Below are positions 18,201 through 25,964 of a stretch of 64,000 nucleotides of DNA, piece after piece; position 1 is the first letter of the stretch, and each line of letters begins with the position of its first letter. The notes under the pieces are model-generated. The model made no database searches and was not told where the DNA came from. It saw only the letters and a program-made list of their open reading frames with translations. The translations under genes were made by a program, and so were the position numbers. Location of the stretch: NCBI RefSeq assembly GCF_007970185.1, contig NZ_CP042431.1, forward strand, positions 6,617,342 to 6,681,341, written 5' to 3'. The stretch is from Pseudobacter ginsenosidimutans. Lineage in GTDB: Bacteria > Bacteroidota > Bacteroidia > Chitinophagales > Chitinophagaceae.

Positions 18201-18493
18201 AGTGTTTCGCGAATAGAAGCATCTTTGATATTTACATTGATCTTTGTTGACTCATTTACATCCGGCATGGTATAATTGATACGATAGCCGGATTGCCTTT
18301 CGATAGCCACCAGCACATCTTTGAGTGCGGTATTGGAGAAACTGATACTGATCTTTTTTGCGGGCGCCTGGGCCGGGGCCTGAAATATCAGCAACACAAA
18401 CAGCATGCACAGGAAGCCGGTTTGCAATAGTTGGTCCGGGGCAAAGGATCTCCCCTTCCCTCTTTCAAGGGATCTTTTGATAGTGTTGAACAT
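15242..18493 (-). CDS. TonB-dependent receptor with STN and carboxypeptidase-like domains
   Basis: 1083 residues. Signal peptide; then an STN (secretin/TonB N-terminal) domain at about 46-120, through which such receptors talk to FecR; a CarboxypepD_reg domain at about 138-200 (VVDEESGEPIADVSIRIGKK); a plug at about 245-350 (KNLGETLKRISGL, VVIRGMSERYNQ, FGGGLVQVTTKD); and a long beta-barrel ending in aromatic ITLNYNF, as outer membrane proteins do. With FecI and FecR just upstream, it is most likely both the inducer-sensing receptor and the transporter. There is no SusD; a beta-helix lipoprotein follows instead. An imperfect hairpin lies between FecR and this gene. The substrate cannot be inferred. 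Confidence 0.93.
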   Translation of the reverse strand: MFNTIKRSLERGKGRSFAPDQLLQTGFLCMLFVLLIFQAPAQAPAKKISISFSNTALKDVLVAIERQSGYRINYTMPDVNESTKINVNIKDASIRETLKATLRNTNYQFIIDGTLVIIKPQPKPAAAVVAAQARGLVSGKVVDEESGEPIADVSIRIGKKGTTTAIDGRFTLSLLKGKYEAELSAVGYGKKEITDIEVKENQNFELNITLKREKGSLESVVVKASARKESVAALYARQKNFAAISDGISAEQIQRTPDKNLGETLKRISGLATMENKYVVIRGMSERYNQAMLNGQIMPSTELNRKNFSYDMIPTNMIDNVAVYKSITPDQSAEFGGGLVQVTTKDIPSQNFNSITVGGGYNDRTTGKSFHTLKLEGKEYLGAVSDHRKLFGKSDWKNKNDVLAYYDSKGMEPVAFGNNWAVQQMNAQPSQNYSFSLGRTYALENEKKIGFVASVNYRNTLQTQDVISGRNGFDAKMESGIMDSIGLYGKQYGFTTNIGVLAGAGFSGKKFKLGWQNFYTRVLDQQLLTGIGKHADNSNDALSLGFFDNTQQSTLLQSQLKGEHLIGSKGIKLNWMGSYIHLDRQRPDNHALWAEFLNDPDGLTKGADFNMYNIIEAKGPAGSTAGDGTTGVLRSWSKVKEKNYAWDLSVQVPFNWNITRNIFKAGTSGWYKHRTFYVIRATMGANDAGVYPFIGNLFTPEHDLKAGIVPFGDEDEKKVPLYAGYGMFDNRIGKKLRLVWGVRAEFFNMDKVNDQLRQLEYLYPDADPAALYNREKKWQFFPSANLTYSLTPKMNFRLAYSKSIIRPDLRDLSFFQEYDYELGGMYLGGFVRSTLLHNYDFRYEWFPGAGEIMSLSLFYKNFKYPMEIYQQSGNKVFDLKNNYDAKNYGIELEARKSLAFTGVPVIRDIILYGNFTYMDAKVRQMHESATMNSAQDSIIIKREVLKEEKRPLSGQSNYTYNAGIYYDNKYAGVSLTYNRTTNRVFRPALRYFESYFERPVESLDFQLTGYFLKRKLEARLNISNLLDSYSVIYQKDMGQNDIEKAEKNELPNSAYFFDKNGSDIINLISKPGRTYSITLNYNF

Positions 18494-18515
18494 TAGAATT
18501 ACGCTTTACTTTTTG

Positions 18516-18548
18516 AAAAGATCACGATATGCAATCATGTGGTCTTTT
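18516..18548 (-). promoter_or_regulatory. Hairpin between FecR and the TonB receptor gene
   Basis: AAAAGATCAC (18516-18525) and GTGGTCTTTT (18539-18548) form a 10-bp stem with one G-U pair and a 13-nt loop, starting at the FecR stop codon. It could separate expression of the low-abundance regulators from the abundant receptor by termination or RNA processing. Confidence 0.55.
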
Positions 18549-19579
18549 TATTTAACGATGATGGTTGAATCCCTGATCACGTATTTGAAATCGCCCAGCA
18601 GGCTCAGTGCATGCACGATCTGTTGTGGTGTATGTTGATTGAAACTTGCTCTGTACAAGCGATTGGCGGCGGATCTGTTTTCGATCTTGTAATTAAGTCC
18701 ATAACTGTTTTGTATAGCCGTAAGTACTTCTGCCAGGGTTGCATCTTCAAAAATGAATTCATTCCTTGTCCAACCCGCGATCGCATCTTTATTACAATTC
18801 AGTTCTTTCCAGTTTCCGTCTTTCTTATGGAATACGCCTGCTTTACCGGGTGTGAGCAAAAGCGATCGAAGCTTACTATTGGTGCCGAATGATACTTTTC
18901 CTGTTTTTACGGCTACACTTACCTGTTTGCCTTCAGGTCTGTTGCTTACCTGGAAGGAAGTGCCCAGCACCTGCACGGCAAGACTATCAGTTTTCACCAT
19001 GAAAGGCATGGCTTCATTGGGCGTTACTTCCAAAAAGATCTCTCCGCTCACCAGTTCCACTTCCCTGCTCTTACCGGCAAATACCTGCGGATATTTCATG
19101 GTGGTGCCGCCATTCAGATAGATCACAGTCCCGTCTCCCAGTGTGAGGCGGCTTCTTTCACCAGGTTTGGTATTGACCTCGTTCCAGGCTATTGCTGTCA
19201 GTTTTGACGGAGATGATAATTTTCGATAAGACCAGTAGCCTCCAGCAGCTCCACAGGCTACTATCACACCTACCAGGCAGGCTGCGCGAAGCCTGGCGGA
19301 TTGCCACCAGCGGCGGCCTTTCATTGGAACTATTACAGATTCCTGCTCTGTATGTAATTGTTGATATACAGCTTCAAAATTCCTTGCAGCGCGTTCCTTC
19401 TCTTCTGGCGTTGGCGCCGGTCCGTTCAGCATTTCCTCCCAGACCTCAGACGCATGCAAATGCCCCTGTTGTTGCGAAGCCTCCTGCGCCAGGGCTTCCT
19501 GTAACAGGGATGCCTCTTCCTGCGACAGATTTCCTTCAGCCAATTTTTTCAGTAACAGGTCTAATGTTCGCTTTTCCAA
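18548..19579 (-). CDS. FecR-family anti-sigma factor
   Basis: 343 residues. The cytoplasmic N-terminal region (about 1-90) binds the ECF sigma factor; one membrane segment lies at about 93-113 (AACLVGVIVACGAAGGY); then comes the periplasmic FecR domain (about 140-235, with GERSRLTLGDGTVIYLNGG and VLGTSFQVSN) and a C-terminal DUF4974-type STN-like region (about 268-343, EFIFEDATLAEVLTAI). The last domain resembles the receptor's STN module and probably contacts it. The gene follows the sigma gene after 55 bp and precedes the TonB receptor, the standard order for signal-transducing TonB systems in this phylum. Confidence 0.95.
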   Translation of the reverse strand: MEKRTLDLLLKKLAEGNLSQEEASLLQEALAQEASQQQGHLHASEVWEEMLNGPAPTPEEKERAARNFEAVYQQLHTEQESVIVPMKGRRWWQSARLRAACLVGVIVACGAAGGYWSYRKLSSPSKLTAIAWNEVNTKPGERSRLTLGDGTVIYLNGGTTMKYPQVFAGKSREVELVSGEIFLEVTPNEAMPFMVKTDSLAVQVLGTSFQVSNRPEGKQVSVAVKTGKVSFGTNSKLRSLLLTPGKAGVFHKKDGNWKELNCNKDAIAGWTRNEFIFEDATLAEVLTAIQNSYGLNYKIENRSAANRLYRASFNQHTPQQIVHALSLLGDFKYVIRDSTIIVK

Positions 19580-19634
19580 AATATCCTTTATTACTATTAC
19601 AAAGCTGAAGACTCCGTACCCTGAGTAAATCAGG

Positions 19635-20225
19635 TTACGGAATTGTTACCATCAAAAAGATAGAAAAGTAGAAAAAGACACAATGTGTAAGCGAAACAAG
19701 CTTACGCAGATCTTTCAGTGCGGCGCTGATATGCCCTTCCACTGTTTTTACTGCCAGACCTTCCAGGTCGGCGATCTGGTTATACGTAAGTCCTGCTTCC
19801 CGGTGAAGACGGAAGCAGCGGAGCCTTTGTGCAGGTTTGATGGATTGAAGTGCGCGGTGATAGAGCAGGTCGCTTTCTTTTTGCAGCAGTTGAACCGGGC
19901 CTTTGTTATGATCAGTCAGCTGTGCAGATCCCAGGGCCCATGTTAATGCATCGATCCTTTTTTTTTCAGCAACAGCTTTCTGAAGATGATTCAACATAGT
20001 GGTGTATACGATGGAGAAGAGCCATCCTTCCAGTGAGCGGCCCGGATCGATCTGTGACCTGTTTTGCCAGACCTTGATATACACTTCCTGGATGATATCA
20101 TCAATAAAACGATTGTGGTGCAATTGTTTGTTGAGATACCTGAGCACGGCATGGTGCGTTTGATGGAAGAACGCCTGGAATGCCTGCTCATCACCTTTTT
20201 TTATTTTCAAAGCCAGTTGTTGCAT
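19635..20225 (-). CDS. ECF RNA polymerase sigma factor (FecI-like)
   Basis: 196 residues from ATG 20225, which starts the family-typical MQQLALKIKKGDEQAFQAFF; the frame extends to 20282 but the extra residues are not family-like. Sigma region 2 includes DDIIQEVYIKVWQ, and region 4 carries a helix-turn-helix (AGLTYNQIADLEGLAVKTV). Region 1.1 and region 3 are absent, as expected for ECF factors. The C-terminus ends in a hydrophobic run (CVFFYFSIFLMV), which is often seen in Bacteroidota FecI-like proteins. It should direct transcription of the adjoining FecR/TonB receptor/beta-helix unit when released by FecR. It is divergent from a second TonB receptor at 20343. Confidence 0.94.
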   Translation of the reverse strand: MQQLALKIKKGDEQAFQAFFHQTHHAVLRYLNKQLHHNRFIDDIIQEVYIKVWQNRSQIDPGRSLEGWLFSIVYTTMLNHLQKAVAEKKRIDALTWALGSAQLTDHNKGPVQLLQKESDLLYHRALQSIKPAQRLRCFRLHREAGLTYNQIADLEGLAVKTVEGHISAALKDLRKLVSLTHCVFFYFSIFLMVTIP

Positions 20226-20290
20226 ACAATGCTGGATGAATCTTTGGTGCCTATAAAAGTAGCCGCTTTTTCCAAAGAGCAAGATGTGTA

Positions 20291-20320
20291 CGCATTACCA
20301 ATACATTAAGGATTAATGCG
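20291..20320. promoter_or_regulatory. Inverted repeat in the divergent sigma/TonB intergenic region
   Basis: CGCATTA (20291-20297) and TAATGCG (20314-20320) form a perfect 7-bp dyad with a 16-bp spacer, ending 8 bp before the -7 box of the plus-strand TonB receptor gene. This is a plausible operator; no regulator is assigned. Confidence 0.4.
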
Positions 20321-20328
20321 GATTTTAC

Positions 20329-20336
20329 TAATTTTG
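20329..20336 (+). promoter_or_regulatory. -7 box (TAnnTTTG) of the second TonB receptor gene
   Basis: TAATTTTG is a full match to the Bacteroidota -7 consensus and ends only 6 bp before the ATG at 20343. The transcript would therefore be leaderless or nearly so. No -33 match is visible. Confidence 0.55.
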
Positions 20337-20342
20337 CGCGCT

Positions 20343-22274
20343 ATGAAAAAGATTGCCCTGCTTCTAACCATTACAACCAGCGCCTGTGGTCTGCAGCTCA
20401 ACGCACAGGAAATAGAAAAAGAGAATGAGCTGAACCCTGTAACCGTCACTGCTTCCATGATACGGCAGCGTGCATCGGAAACAGGCCGTAATATAACAGT
20501 GATCAAAGGAGAACAATTCAGACAACTGCCAGTGCATTCGCTGGATGAACTGCTTCGCTATCTTCCCGGCGTGGAGATCCAGGCCCGCGGACCGATGGGC
20601 TCGCAGAGCGATATCGTGCTGCGTGGCGGCACATTCCAGCAAGTGCTGGTGATCCTCGATGGCATGCGTTTGAACGACCCCAATACCGGCCATTTCAATA
20701 GTTATATTCCGATTGCACCTGCAGAGATCGAGCGCATAGAAGTGCTTAAAGGCGCTTCATCCGCTATTCACGGCCCGGATGCCGTTGGCGGTGTGATCAA
20801 TATCATCACCAAATCCTTCGCAGCACAGAAAGGTGCAGAAGCCCTGCAATTGTCTGCCAGCACAGGTGCAGGTGAATACGGTCTCTGGAATGCCGATGCA
20901 GGATTCCTGTACAGCAAGAATAGACTTACCCTTGCAGGCGGCGTTCTCCATAACCAGGCGGATGGTGTGCAACAACGCGGCACTACCGGCTTCTTCAATA
21001 ACACCACAGCCAGCGTATCCGCCAATTACCACCTCAGTTCCAAATGGAATGTTGCTTATCGCTTCGCTTACGACAACCGCGATTTTGCGGCCCAGAACTA
21101 TTACACCACCTTCCTCTCCGATACAGCCAGCGAAGAGGTTACATCACGCTGGCACCAGCTGCGGATCGGTTACCAGGATGAGCAGCAAAGTCTTTCCCTC
21201 GATGCCGGTTTCAAATCCGTAAGCGATCATTACAAATACAATAATGTATCCATCGCCAATAACAGTACATCAAGATTGTTCCAGAGCCGCCTCATTTACC
21301 AGCGAAAACTCTCTTCCTCCACAAACCTCGTAGCCGGTGCTAACCTGATGGATAAGAATATAGAGAGCAACGACAGAGGCAATCATTCGCTCCTCATCGT
21401 TTCTCCGTTCGTTTCTTTATCACAATCACTCTGGAAAGGATTTACAGTAAGGCCTTCATTGCAATGGGTGTTCTTCGGCAGCATCTCCAATGAACTGGCG
21501 CCACAGATCGATATCTCGCAGAAAGCAGGACAATTCCAACTCCGCGGCAGCGTTGGCAAAACCATCCGTGATGCAGATTTCACGGAGCGTTACAACAACT
21601 ATAACAAGGCACTGGTGACCAGCGGACGGATCGGCAATCCCAATCTCAATTCAGAAACATCTGTGAGCTACGAAGCAGGTGCAGACTGGTTTTACGGCGA
21701 GCACCTGAAACTCTCCGCCACTTTTTTCCAACGCTATCACAAGAGCCTGATCGATTACAGCAATACTGCTTATGCGGATATGCCGAGAAAAGACAATCTC
21801 TCACCCTCCGGCACATACGCACTGGCAAAGAATATCTCTTCCGTAGAAACAACAGGATGGGAAACCGATGTGCAATACATTCATCCTTTCTCCGCGCAAC
21901 ATAAACTCACAGCCAGCCTTGGCCTGGTTTGGCTGAGCAGCGAAAGCAGTGAAAGCACGCCGAGCTTTTATATTTCCTCGCATGCTAAACTGCTGACCAA
22001 TTTCTCCGTGATCTGGAGTTTGAAGAACCTGAGCCTGAGCGTGAATGGGATGTATAAAAAAAGAGAAAAACAGAACCTGCCTGCTATCAATGCAACCGTG
22101 AGCAGGGATTATTTCCTGATCAACGGTCGCGCGCAATATGCTTTCTGGAAACAAAGGCTGGGCGTGTTTGTTCAGGTTGATAATGCCTTCGATCAAAGTT
22201 ACAGTGATCTGTTAGGAACCCCAATGCCTGGAAGATGGCTGATGGGAGGATTGCAGGTGAGATGGAGTAAATAA
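20343..22274 (+). CDS. TonB-dependent receptor, BtuB/colicin-I-receptor type
   Basis: 643 residues from ATG 20343, chosen because it opens a clean signal peptide (MKKIALLLTITTSACGLQLNAQ) and lies just after a -7 box; the ATG at 20316 is in frame but upstream of the predicted transcript start. The mature protein begins with a TonB-box-like NPVTVTAS, then a plug (SLDELLRYLPGVEIQ, LRGGTFQQVLVILDG, RIEVLKGASSAIHGPDAVGG, VINIITK), then a 22-strand-type barrel ending LGTPMPGRWLMGGLQVRW. It lacks the STN and carboxypeptidase domains. The plug is closest in pattern to vitamin B12 and siderophore receptors, but no cobalamin riboswitch can fit upstream, so the substrate is open. Confidence 0.92.
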   Translation: MKKIALLLTITTSACGLQLNAQEIEKENELNPVTVTASMIRQRASETGRNITVIKGEQFRQLPVHSLDELLRYLPGVEIQARGPMGSQSDIVLRGGTFQQVLVILDGMRLNDPNTGHFNSYIPIAPAEIERIEVLKGASSAIHGPDAVGGVINIITKSFAAQKGAEALQLSASTGAGEYGLWNADAGFLYSKNRLTLAGGVLHNQADGVQQRGTTGFFNNTTASVSANYHLSSKWNVAYRFAYDNRDFAAQNYYTTFLSDTASEEVTSRWHQLRIGYQDEQQSLSLDAGFKSVSDHYKYNNVSIANNSTSRLFQSRLIYQRKLSSSTNLVAGANLMDKNIESNDRGNHSLLIVSPFVSLSQSLWKGFTVRPSLQWVFFGSISNELAPQIDISQKAGQFQLRGSVGKTIRDADFTERYNNYNKALVTSGRIGNPNLNSETSVSYEAGADWFYGEHLKLSATFFQRYHKSLIDYSNTAYADMPRKDNLSPSGTYALAKNISSVETTGWETDVQYIHPFSAQHKLTASLGLVWLSSESSESTPSFYISSHAKLLTNFSVIWSLKNLSLSVNGMYKKREKQNLPAINATVSRDYFLINGRAQYAFWKQRLGVFVQVDNAFDQSYSDLLGTPMPGRWLMGGLQVRWSK

Positions 22275-22287
22275 CTGAATAAATCAA

Positions 22288-22317
22288 GAGAAGGCGCTTT
22301 CACCAAAGCGCCTTCTT
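22288..22317 (+). terminator. Intrinsic-type terminator after the TonB receptor gene
   Basis: A 12-bp perfect stem (AGAAGGCGCTTT with AAAGCGCCTTCT) around the 4-nt loop CACC, 14 bp after the stop codon. The following T-run is short, but the stem is strong. Confidence 0.8.
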
Positions 22318-22338
22318 AACAAAAAGAAAAGGAACAAA

Positions 22339-22426
22339 TACCGGATACTGCATGATCAGTAAATTCCGGTACACCAATCGGGGTTCTGGCATCCTGAACC
22401 GTAAAACGCAGTCTGGAAAAGCGTTT
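22339..22426. other. Structured intergenic element with three successive hairpins
   Basis: Hairpin 1 (22339-22371): a 12-bp stem in which TACCGGA and TACTG pair with CAGTA and TCCGGTA, with a 3-nt bulge and 6-nt loop. Hairpin 2 (22382-22400): GGTTC/GAACC. Hairpin 3 (22404-22426): AAACGC/GCGTTT. They lie between the terminator and the lipoprotein gene at 22500. No known RNA family is recognised. Confidence 0.45.
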
Positions 22427-22499
22427 CAAGCCTTCCACCTCATTTCCCTTTAGCATAATTTTAAGAATCCAATGATTTGTTTTGCGCAAAAAACAAGTC

Positions 22500-23396
22500 A
22501 TGAAAACAAAACTCCTACTCATTCTTTTTGCCGCTTCTTTGGCCGGCAGTTGTAAAAAAAGCGACAAACATTCAGAAGCTCCAAAAGAGGATTTTATCCA
22601 GCTTCAGCAGATGGAACATGAAAACGGCACCATCCGTTTTCAATACAATGAACAGAACCAGCTTACCAAAATTGAACAACTGGAACGTATTGGTGATGGA
22701 TCAGTCTTCCAACCCTACCAATACACCAATTTCACCTGGACCAACGGCATCGTTACCAAAGCCGAACTTTTTGATAAATCCGGCAATCTTTTTTACAAAA
22801 GAACAAACTGCAAATATGAAGTTGATGCGCAAAAGCGGATCGCCTATATTGCAAGAACATTCTATCATGAAAACGGAACTGTAGACAGAAAAGACACGGT
22901 GGATTTCACTTTCAATGCAAAGGACCAACTGGTTGGCGTGGAATTCAGCGGCGAGAATTATCACGCATACTCTTATGATGCGCGGGGCAATTTCATGCCC
23001 GAAGACCTGCAGGAGCTTAATGACAACGAAGTATACACTTATGCCTATGATTTCCGTTACGACAATAATCCAAATCCTTTCGCATCAAAGGGCCTGGGAT
23101 TGCATGTATTCTCCGTATACTTCGACGAACCTTTTCTCGTAAACCAGCTGCTCTCCAGGAACAATCCCGTATATGCGAAAACAACACTCGGTCATACGAT
23201 ACTTGGAGAACACAATATTCCTCTTTACAGCAATGAGAACAGTTATACTTCTGAATTCAGCAATTCATTCGACACCAATGGAGGGTTGAAAGAAGCAGGA
23301 TTGAAATATGCCTACCAGAGAAAAGAGAACGGGAATGTGGTGGACGGTTATACGGAGCATACATTGCTGCGGTTCACTTGTTTGAAGAAGCAATAG
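22500..23396 (+). CDS. Lipoprotein with YD-repeat-like sequence
   Basis: 298 residues from ATG 22500, giving a lipoprotein signal (MKTKLLLILFAASLAGSC, Cys at residue 18, then KKSDKHSE); an in-frame ATG at 22482 adds a non-signal basic stretch. The mature part has short tyrosine/asparagine-rich beta-hairpin motifs resembling single Rhs/YD units (FQYNEQNQLTKIEQ, YSYDARGNFMPEDL, YDFRYDNNPNPF), as in DUF4595-type lipoproteins of Bacteroidota. It is monocistronic, flanked by terminators on both sides. It is probably on the cell surface; the function is unknown. Confidence 0.8.
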   Translation: MKTKLLLILFAASLAGSCKKSDKHSEAPKEDFIQLQQMEHENGTIRFQYNEQNQLTKIEQLERIGDGSVFQPYQYTNFTWTNGIVTKAELFDKSGNLFYKRTNCKYEVDAQKRIAYIARTFYHENGTVDRKDTVDFTFNAKDQLVGVEFSGENYHAYSYDARGNFMPEDLQELNDNEVYTYAYDFRYDNNPNPFASKGLGLHVFSVYFDEPFLVNQLLSRNNPVYAKTTLGHTILGEHNIPLYSNENSYTSEFSNSFDTNGGLKEAGLKYAYQRKENGNVVDGYTEHTLLRFTCLKKQ

Positions 23397-23409
23397 TATA
23401 CAAAAAACA

Positions 23410-23437
23410 AAAGCCGTCTCCAAAAGAAGACGGCTTT
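23410..23437. terminator. Bidirectional terminator between the lipoprotein gene and dnaK
   Basis: AAAGCCGTCT and AGACGGCTTT form a perfect 10-bp stem with an 8-nt loop. A-rich sequence on the left and T-rich sequence on the right allow termination of both convergent genes (stops at 23396 and 23464). Confidence 0.85.
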
Positions 23438-23463
23438 CCTATTTTATGGAATGAAAGTCTATG

Positions 23464-25377
23464 TTACTTTACTTCCTCGAACTCGGCATCGGTTACATTT
23501 TCACCACCACCGTTATTCGATTGACCAGCTCCGTTAGCACCTGCCTGATCAGCGCCAGGTTGTGCGCCACCCTGCTGTTGTGCTTTGTAAATCTCTTCGG
23601 AAGCGGCTGTCCAGGCATTGTTCATCTCAGCTGTAGCAGCATCGATAGCGGCAATATCCTGTGATTTGTGTGCTTCCTTGAGTTTATTGAGTGCGGTTTC
23701 GATCGGTGCTTTTTTATCAGCAGGGATCTTATCGCCAAACTCTTTGAATTGTTTTTCGGTCTGGAAGATCAGACTGTCTGCAGCATTCACTTTGTCAACC
23801 TTTTCACGGGCTTCCTTATCGGTAGCCTCGTTGGCGCGTGCTTCTGCCTTCATCTTTTCCACTTCGTCCTTGCTCAGACCGGAACCGGCTTCGATACGGA
23901 TCTTCTGTTCCTTGCCAGTGCCTTTGTCTTTAGCGGTTACGTGCAGGATACCGTTGGCATCGATATCGAAGATCACTTCGATCTGCGGAACGCCGCGCGG
24001 TGCTGGTGGGATGCCATCCAGGTTGAAGGTACCGAGGCTCTTGTTCTGATTGGCCATCGGACGCTCGCCCTGCAGAACATGGATCTGTACGCCGGGCTGG
24101 TTATCGCTGGCAGTAGAGAATGTTTCTGATTTTCGTGTAGGGATGGTAGTGTTGCTGTCGATCAGACGGGTCATAACGCCACCCATGGTTTCGATACCGA
24201 GAGAGAGCGGGGTTACGTCCAGCAGCAGAACGTCTTTCACTTCACCAGTGAGTACAGCACCCTGGATAGCAGCGCCGATCGCTACTACTTCATCGGGGTT
24301 AACACCTTTGTTGGGTTTCTTTCCGAAGAATTTCTCAACGATCTCCTGAACCTTGGGGATACGTGTGGAACCGCCTACGAGGATCACTTCATCGATCTGG
24401 GAAGTGCTGAGGCCTGCATCTTTCAGGGCCTGCTCGCAGGGCTTGAGGCAACGCTCGAACAGCTTGTCTGCCAGTTGTTCGAATTTTGCCCTTGTGAGTT
24501 TTTTCACCAGGTGTTTGGGAACGCCATCCACTGCGGTGATATAAGGGAGGTTGATCTCTGTTTCGCTGGAAGAAGACAGTTCCACTTTTGCTTTTTCAGC
24601 AGCTTCTTTCAAACGTTGCAAAGCCATCGGGTCTTTGCGGAGATCAACAGCTTCATCAGCTTTGAATTCGTCGGCCAGCCAGTCCATGATCACTTTATCG
24701 AAGTCGTCACCACCGAGGTGCGTATCACCGTTGGTTGATTTCACTTCAAATACGCCATCGCCCAGTTCGAGGATGGAGATATCGAAGGTACCACCACCGA
24801 GGTCGAATACTGCGATCTTCTCGTCGTGCTTGGCTTTATCGAGACCATAGGCCAGTGCGGCGGCTGTGGGCTCATTCACGATACGGCGTACGTTCAGGCC
24901 GGCGATCTCACCGGCTTCTTTGGTAGCCTGACGCTGAGCGTCATTGAAATAGGCAGGAACGGTGATCACCGCTTCTGTTACTTCCTGTCCGAGGTAATCT
25001 TCTGCAGTCTTCTTCATTTTCTGAAGGATCATGGCAGAAATTTCCTGCGGGGTATATAAACGTCCGTCTATGTCAATACGTACGGTATTATTGTCACCTT
25101 TGGCAACTTTATAGCTCCAGTGGCTGATCTCTTCTGACACTTCATCAAAGCGGCGTCCCATAAAACGCTTCACGCTCATGATGGTGTTGTGTGGGTTCGT
25201 AATGGCCTGTCTTTTGGCCGGATCTCCTACCTTTCTTTCACCGTTCTTCAAAAAAGCCACCACAGACGGGGTTGTACGTCGTCCCTCATCATTGGCGATA
25301 ACCACAGGTTCATTGCCCTCCATTACTGCTACGCAGGAGTTGGTTGTACCCAGGTCAATTCCTATTATCTTTCCCAT
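23464..25377 (-). CDS. dnaK: Molecular chaperone DnaK (Hsp70)
   Basis: 637 residues, the usual length. The N-terminal ATPase domain begins [20 protein letters not shown], with phosphate-binding segments [15 protein letters not shown] and [13 protein letters not shown]. The substrate-binding domain follows at about residue 385 ([17 protein letters not shown]), and the C-terminal lid ends in a Gly/Gln-rich linker and [13 protein letters not shown], close to the conserved tail. It refolds proteins with DnaJ and GrpE; neither gene is adjacent, so dnaK stands alone here, converging on a lipoprotein gene and divergent from a DUF456 gene. No CIRCE-type inverted repeat is seen upstream. Confidence 0.98.
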   Translation of the reverse strand: MGKIIGIDLGTTNSCVAVMEGNEPVVIANDEGRRTTPSVVAFLKNGERKVGDPAKRQAITNPHNTIMSVKRFMGRRFDEVSEEISHWSYKVAKGDNNTVRIDIDGRLYTPQEISAMILQKMKKTAEDYLGQEVTEAVITVPAYFNDAQRQATKEAGEIAGLNVRRIVNEPTAAALAYGLDKAKHDEKIAVFDLGGGTFDISILELGDGVFEVKSTNGDTHLGGDDFDKVIMDWLADEFKADEAVDLRKDPMALQRLKEAAEKAKVELSSSSETEINLPYITAVDGVPKHLVKKLTRAKFEQLADKLFERCLKPCEQALKDAGLSTSQIDEVILVGGSTRIPKVQEIVEKFFGKKPNKGVNPDEVVAIGAAIQGAVLTGEVKDVLLLDVTPLSLGIETMGGVMTRLIDSNTTIPTRKSETFSTASDNQPGVQIHVLQGERPMANQNKSLGTFNLDGIPPAPRGVPQIEVIFDIDANGILHVTAKDKGTGKEQKIRIEAGSGLSKDEVEKMKAEARANEATDKEAREKVDKVNAADSLIFQTEKQFKEFGDKIPADKKAPIETALNKLKEAHKSQDIAAIDAATAEMNNAWTAASEEIYKAQQQGGAQPGADQAGANGAGQSNNGGGENVTDAEFEEVK

Positions 25378-25385
25378 AATTGTGC

Positions 25386-25415
25386 TGAATTTAATGTTCG
25401 CTTATTGGTTATCAA
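25386..25415 (-). promoter_or_regulatory. Candidate promoter of dnaK
   Basis: On the minus strand, TTG (25413-25415) and TAAATTCA (25386-25393) are separated by 19 bp, the Bacteroidota -33/-7 spacing. The -7 box matches TAnnTTTG only in part. It lies 8 bp from the start codon. Confidence 0.3.
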
Positions 25416-25481
25416 TCATTATGCCCATTGGTGGAAAGGTGAAAAATTGGCAGTATCTTCCGTTTTCAAACATGTTTTCTG

Positions 25482-25955
25482 ATGGAATGGCTGTGGATCA
25501 TACTGGGTTTTGTGCTAATTGTTCTGGGTATCCTGGGCAGTCTGCTGCCTGTACTGCCAGGACCGCCGATCGCCTGGTTCGGACTCCTGCTCCAGAACCT
25601 CCGCGATCCCAATCCTTTCAGCACCCAGTTCCTGGTGATCTGGGCAGGCATTGTGATAGTGACCATCATCCTCGATTATGTGATCCCCATCTACGGCACC
25701 AAAAAATTCGGAGGCACCAAATACGGGGCCTGGGGCTGCACACTCGGCTTCCTCCTCGCCTTCTGGATGGGACCCTGGGGCGTGATCATCGGTCCATTCA
25801 TCGGCGCGTTCGTGGGCGAAATGATCGGTGGACAGGATTCCAACCGCTCGCTGAAAGCCGCTTTCGGTTCATTCATCGGCTTCCTGGTGGGCTCCTTCCT
25901 GAAAATTGTGGTCTGCTTCATGATGCTCTGGTACCTCATCAAATCTATTTGGTAA
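25482..25955 (+). CDS. DUF456 family membrane protein
   Basis: 157 residues, almost entirely hydrophobic, with about four membrane segments separated by glycine-rich turns (LGSLLPVLPGPPIAWFG, GPFIGAFVGEMIGG), which is the DUF456 pattern. The repeated Gly-Pro motifs suggest re-entrant or tightly packed helices. The function of the family is unknown. The next gene, an AraC-type regulator, starts 9 bp downstream, so the two are probably co-transcribed. It is divergent from dnaK. Confidence 0.85.
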   Translation: MEWLWIILGFVLIVLGILGSLLPVLPGPPIAWFGLLLQNLRDPNPFSTQFLVIWAGIVIVTIILDYVIPIYGTKKFGGTKYGAWGCTLGFLLAFWMGPWGVIIGPFIGAFVGEMIGGQDSNRSLKAAFGSFIGFLVGSFLKIVVCFMMLWYLIKSIW

Positions 25956-25964
25956 CTTTCTGGT

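Noticed and set aside
20283-20342. Cobalamin riboswitch upstream of the BtuB-like TonB receptor
   Set aside because: The -7 box lies 6 bp from the start codon and the whole divergent gap is too short for such an element; no B12-box-like sequence is seen.
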